64,000 nucleotides of DNA from Belliella baltica DSM 15883 (GTDB lineage Bacteria > Bacteroidota > Bacteroidia > Cytophagales > Cyclobacteriaceae). Location of the stretch: NCBI RefSeq assembly GCF_000265405.1, contig NC_018010.1, positions 2,687,501 through 2,751,500 of the forward strand, given 5' to 3'. The position numbers and the translations under genes are program-made. Under the pieces are notes generated by a model. That model was not told where the DNA came from and did not search any database. It saw only the letters and a list, made by a program, of their open reading frames with translations. Positions 60,672 to 64,000 of the stretch are shown here, in pieces; the first letter of the stretch is position 1, and the number at the start of each line of letters is the position of its first letter.

Positions 60672-61520
60672 TCAATCTATCTTGTGCTCACTTAACCATC
60701 TAACCATGTTAGGGTCTCTATGGTCAAAAAACAAACTTGCGCCTCTGTCCAATGTAGCTATAACTTCCAAATCATCTGCTGCCAGTTCAAAATTGAAAAT
60801 ATCGAAATTCTCTAACATCCTCTCTTTTCGAACTGACTTGGGAATGGCAACCACTCCTCTTTGCATCAGCCAACGAAGGACAATTTGTGCTACCGTTTTA
60901 TTGTATTTGTTTCCAATAGCAGCTAAAACCCCATTCTGGAAAAGGTTGTTTTTCCCTTCCGCAAAGGGACCCCAAGACTGAATCTGAATATTGTTTTCCC
61001 CAAGAAATTTTTGTGTATCAACCTGTTGGAGGAATGGATGTGTTTCGATTTGGTTGACAGCAGGGGTAAGTCCACTATTTATCTTTAGATCCATTATTCT
61101 ATCGGGATGAAAGTTCGCTACACCTATGGCTTTTATTTTTCCCTCATTTATTAAATCCTGCATTGCCCGCCAAGAACCATATATATCACCCATTGGCTGA
61201 TGAATCAGGTATAAGTCAAGAAAATCAAGTTGGAGCAAGTCCAATGTTTTATAAAAAGCTGCCTTGGTTTTCTCATAGCCTGTATCCTGTACCCAAAGTT
61301 TTGAAGTAATAAAGAAATCTTCTCTTGGAACATTGCTGCTCTTGATTGCATTTCCAACTGCCTGTTCATTTTTATAAGAAGACGCAGTATCGATTAAGCG
61401 ATAACCTATTTCGATTGCATCATTTACTGCTTGTTCACATTCTTTTGTACCAGGAATTTGAAAAACACCAAAACCCAGTAAAGGCATTTCGATGCCGTTG
61501 TTCAATATTATATTCTCCAT
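60672..61520 (-). CDS. aldo/keto reductase
   Basis: 282 residues, TIM-barrel oxidoreductase using NADPH. Conserved parts: GIEMPLLGFGVFQI, catalytic D and Y in GYRLIDTASSYKNE, lysine in FITSKLW, histidine in LYLIHQPMG, GVANFHPDRI and the cofactor-binding IPKSVRKERMLENF. It is the first gene of the minus-strand operon and reduces aldehydes or ketones. Its end is 12 bases before the CMD gene start chosen here. Confidence 0.93.
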   Translation of the reverse strand: MENIILNNGIEMPLLGFGVFQIPGTKECEQAVNDAIEIGYRLIDTASSYKNEQAVGNAIKSSNVPREDFFITSKLWVQDTGYEKTKAAFYKTLDLLQLDFLDLYLIHQPMGDIYGSWRAMQDLINEGKIKAIGVANFHPDRIMDLKINSGLTPAVNQIETHPFLQQVDTQKFLGENNIQIQSWGPFAEGKNNLFQNGVLAAIGNKYNKTVAQIVLRWLMQRGVVAIPKSVRKERMLENFDIFNFELAADDLEVIATLDRGASLFFDHRDPNMVRWLSEHKID

Positions 61521-61799
61521 TACTTTAATTATTTAAGCTGTCCCATTTTCTTCAAATTGATTAGGATTTTCATTGATGCAAATTTCGCTAAACAAAACCG
61601 ACAGTCTTTTATACACATTACTGTATTGCCTACCAAAATCACTGATCACATAAAATGTATGAACAAGATATAGGTATGAATGACTCCATATCAGGAAAAT
61701 TGGTATGTAAAACCGTAATTTATATAAAAGAAACAGAGAGAATTAGGGGTAAATTTGTATCAACAATAGAAGCTTAAGCATTTATACACTTTGTTTAAT
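61521..61799. other. divergent promoter region
   Basis: The 279 bases separate the minus-strand operon from the plus-strand hydrolase gene and must hold promoters for both. TAAATTTG at about 61,749 fits a plus-strand -7 box, though no -33 TTG is at the expected distance. Short inverted ATACAT/ATGTAT-like steps lie near 61,610-61,680. No gene is seen. Confidence 0.4.
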
Positions 61800-62912
61800 A
61801 TGAATATGATTCGCAATACCGTTAAAAGACAACTCTTCACATTATTTTTAACCCTAACCATTGGCGTATCACTCTATGCACAAAATACCAACAAATCAAA
61901 ACCTATTGTAATTGAAGATCAAGGCAGTTTTACAGTTGGAGGGACAGTCATAAAGGAATCAGGTACTTTTGACCCCATCAAACATGGAGCTTTCAACCCA
62001 GCCGATCAAGTCTCAGAAGGCCAGACTTTGCATGGTGATCATGCCTATGTTTTCTACCAGGTTCCAAAGAAAGCAAAGAAACTCCCCCTGGTTTTTTGGC
62101 ATGGGTATGGACAATATTCCAAGACTTGGGAAACTACTCCTGATGGTAGGGAAGGTTTTCAAAATATTTTCTTAAGGAAAAAATATCCGGTATATTTAAT
62201 TGATCAACCCCGAAGAGGTCGTGCGGCAAGGAGCACTGTTCCTGGTGTCATTTCAGCCAAGCCTGATGACCAGCTTTGGTTTGGGATATTCCGATTGGGG
62301 ACAAGTAGTGAATTTTATCCCAATGTCCAGTTCCCAAAAGATCCAAAAGCTTTGGATCAATTCTTCAGACAAATCACTCCAGACACTGGCCCGATTGATT
62401 TTGAAGTGAATACGGAAGCCATTTCAGCCCTTTTTGATAAAATTGGAGATGGTATATTGGTCACACATTCCCATAGCGGTGGACAAGGTTGGTTAACAGC
62501 ACTTAAAAACAGTAATATTAAAGGAATTGTATCTTACGAACCAGGAAGCAATTTCCTGTTTCCAGAAGGAAATGTACCCGATCCAATTTCATATGTGGGT
62601 GGGACATTAAGAGCTTTGGAAGTCCCACAAGAGGATTTTCTCAGACTGACTAAAATCCCTATAATTATCTATTATGGGGACTTCATTCCCACCGAACCTG
62701 TGGAGAATCCTGGTCAGGAACAATGGAGAGCTGCACTTTCGATGGCCAAACTTTGGCGTGATGCGGTCAATCAGGCAGGAGGAGATGTTACATTGATCCA
62801 TTTGCCGGAGATCGGTATCAAAGGCAACACCCATTTCCCATTTTCAGACCTTAACAATCTTGAGATTGCTGAGCTGATGGCAGAATGGCTCAAAGAGAAA
62901 AGATTAGACTAA
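61800..62912 (+). CDS. secreted alpha/beta hydrolase
   Basis: 370 residues from ATG at 61800 (a TTG nine bases upstream is also possible), with a signal peptide (VKRQLFTLFLTLTIGVSLYA). The oxyanion region is WHGYGQYSKTWETTPDG, followed by IDQPRRGRAARS. The nucleophile serine lies in LVTHSHSGGQGWL, and the histidine probably in GIKGNTHFPFSD. Related proteins are annotated as alpha/beta fold esterases of unknown substrate. It heads a plus-strand operon with two NTF2-like genes. Confidence 0.85.
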   Translation: MNMIRNTVKRQLFTLFLTLTIGVSLYAQNTNKSKPIVIEDQGSFTVGGTVIKESGTFDPIKHGAFNPADQVSEGQTLHGDHAYVFYQVPKKAKKLPLVFWHGYGQYSKTWETTPDGREGFQNIFLRKKYPVYLIDQPRRGRAARSTVPGVISAKPDDQLWFGIFRLGTSSEFYPNVQFPKDPKALDQFFRQITPDTGPIDFEVNTEAISALFDKIGDGILVTHSHSGGQGWLTALKNSNIKGIVSYEPGSNFLFPEGNVPDPISYVGGTLRALEVPQEDFLRLTKIPIIIYYGDFIPTEPVENPGQEQWRAALSMAKLWRDAVNQAGGDVTLIHLPEIGIKGNTHFPFSDLNNLEIAELMAEWLKEKRLD

Positions 62913-62958
62913 CTAATTGTATCTATAATCGTATTATAAAATAAAAAACAGAAAAGTT

Positions 62959-63411
62959 ATGAAAAATACCTTAATAGCAATAGTACTTTTACTACTTAAC
63001 GCAACCTTTACAATGGCGCAAAATAAAGATTATATAAAGGAAATAACCCAACTGTCCAAAGACAAATGGGAATGGATGGCAGACAAAAATATTGAAAAGC
63101 TAAAAACCCTTTTCCATGGAAACGCAAAATTTGTTCACATGAGTGGCACCTGGGATACGGAAAGAGAGCTTGAGATCATCGAGACAGGAAGTATCTGGTA
63201 CAAAAAAGCCACGATTTATGATACGGCAGTGGAGGTTTCAGAAAATACAGCTGTGGTATGGAATAGGATAACCCTCGAATCGGTTGTCCGTGGAAATGAT
63301 GCAAAAGTTGAATTTACGGTTACAGAAGTATATCAGAAAATGGAGGAGAACTGGAAAATGTTAGCTATGACATTCAGTAGTGTACGTGATACCCATGAGA
63401 TTGAGAAATAA
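62959..63411 (+). CDS. secreted NTF2-like (DUF4440/SnoaL-type) protein, first of a tandem pair
   Basis: 150 residues with a signal peptide (MKNTLIAIVLLLLNATFTMA). The SnoaL/DUF4440-like cone fold is indicated by KDKWEWMADKNIEKLKTLFH, FVHMSGTWDTERELEIIETG, AVVWNRITLESVV and VTEVYQKMEENWKMLAMTFS. Such small proteins are ligand-binding or small isomerase-like. Paralogue of the next gene. Confidence 0.8.
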   Translation: MKNTLIAIVLLLLNATFTMAQNKDYIKEITQLSKDKWEWMADKNIEKLKTLFHGNAKFVHMSGTWDTERELEIIETGSIWYKKATIYDTAVEVSENTAVVWNRITLESVVRGNDAKVEFTVTEVYQKMEENWKMLAMTFSSVRDTHEIEK

Positions 63412-63454
63412 CTACAGAAGTCCCAAAAAGAAAAACTAAAACACTTGATATAAT

Positions 63455-63895
63455 ATGAAAAAGATAATCCTTTGTTTATCCCTTTTTATTTTGGCAAACC
63501 AGTTGGTTTTGGCTCAAAATTCTTCAGAAGAACAGCAAATCATAGAACTTTCAAACAAAAAATGGGAATGGATGGCAGCTAAAGATACTGCTAAGCTTTC
63601 TGATCTTTTCCATGACAAGTCAGTTTTTGTACATATGGGCGGTGCATGGGGTAAGGAACGTGAGGTAAATATCATAGCTGGTGGTGGGATTTGGTACAAA
63701 AAAGCCGATATCCATGAAGTATCCGTTGAGATTATCGAAAACACAGCCATACTTCTTAGCCGGATTACTCTTTTGGCAGAAGTAGGTGGAAATGAAGTCA
63801 CCAATCCCTTCATGGTTACAGAAGTTTATATTAAAATGGATGGAGATTGGAAAATGGGATCACTCTCATTTACGAAGCTCAACTCTCCAGGATAA
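63455..63895 (+). CDS. secreted NTF2-like protein, second of a tandem pair
   Basis: 146 residues with a signal peptide (MKKIILCLSLFILANQLVLA). It closely parallels the gene before it: KWEWMAAKDTAKLSDLFHDK, FVHMGGAWGKEREVNIIAGG, IWYKKADIHEVSVEIIENTA and VTEVYIKMDGDWKMGSLSFT. The two arose by tandem duplication, with 43 bases between them. The last about 100 bases of the window after it hold no recognised feature. Confidence 0.8.
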   Translation: MKKIILCLSLFILANQLVLAQNSSEEQQIIELSNKKWEWMAAKDTAKLSDLFHDKSVFVHMGGAWGKEREVNIIAGGGIWYKKADIHEVSVEIIENTAILLSRITLLAEVGGNEVTNPFMVTEVYIKMDGDWKMGSLSFTKLNSPG

Positions 63896-64000
63896 TAATT
63901 TTCCAAAATGAGAAGTTCAATCGAGATAACATTCACAAGACTTTAATTCTTTAAGTTGTCATATTGTTGTTAGCAACTTAAAACAGAAGTATAAGAAGAG

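Overview
The window looks like chromosomal DNA of a Bacteroidota bacterium, most likely a Cyclobacteriaceae relative (Algoriphagus/Belliella type). This rests on gene families (SusD lipoprotein, TlpA-like thioredoxin protein, CarboxypepD_reg-like surface protein), on AT-rich genes with TAnnTTTG-type -7 boxes, and on long hairpin-rich intergenic repeats. No rRNA or tRNA gene was recognised. The genus is an inference from style, not from a marker gene.

Positions 1-25.2 kb are a surface-polysaccharide (O-antigen/capsule type) locus: FkbM methyltransferases, GT2/GT4/GT32-like glycosyltransferases, a Wzt-like ABC ATPase with a C-terminal substrate domain, a hexapeptide acetyltransferase, an EpsG-like membrane protein and GT-C-like membrane proteins. 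Base composition changes abruptly inside the Wzt-like gene (about 5.76 kb) and inside a GT4 gene (about 14.98 kb), so the block between looks like an exchanged serotype cassette. A decayed UDP-glucuronate decarboxylase-like gene lies just before the Wzt-like gene. Two toxin-antitoxin-type modules, a small protein plus GNAT acetyltransferase and MntA-HepT, sit between glycosyltransferase genes and are bracketed by CA-rich intergenic repeats. An IS3 element and an IS66 element interrupt membrane-protein genes.

Positions 25.5-29.5 kb carry an AAA-ATPase/subtilisin-like protease pair of the IetAS type with an upstream XRE regulator. Positions 29.8-35.6 kb carry a single-domain response regulator, a SusD-like lipoprotein without a SusC partner, an IS3 element and a TlpA-like protein. 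Positions 35.6-41.8 kb are gene-poor: six copies of a multi-hairpin repeat, two copies of a second repeat, a relic of an IS21 end, a broken nucleotidyltransferase gene, an XRE protein, a DUF2335 membrane protein and an unusual 161-residue protein. Positions 41.8-48.1 kb hold a complete four-gene Wadjet (JetABCD, MukBEF-like) plasmid-defence operon. An IS21 element follows and cuts off a Sir2-family deacylase gene.

Positions 51.3-56.8 kb are housekeeping in character (surface protein, topA, sixA, agmatinase-family enzyme). Positions 56.8-63.9 kb are a small catabolic or detoxification cluster: cupin lipoprotein, dienelactone-hydrolase-like protein, carboxymuconolactone-decarboxylase-like protein and aldo/keto reductase on the minus strand; a second alpha/beta hydrolase and two tandem NTF2-like proteins on the plus strand. 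The cupin gene is split by a second, frameshifted IS66 copy, and its 3' end abuts the agmatinase gene end-to-end, marking a probable junction.

The most notable biology is the accumulation of defence or stability modules (GNAT toxin-antitoxin, MntA-HepT, IetAS, Wadjet) beside a recombining polysaccharide locus, and the hairpin-array repeats at 37-42 kb, which I could not assign to a known family.
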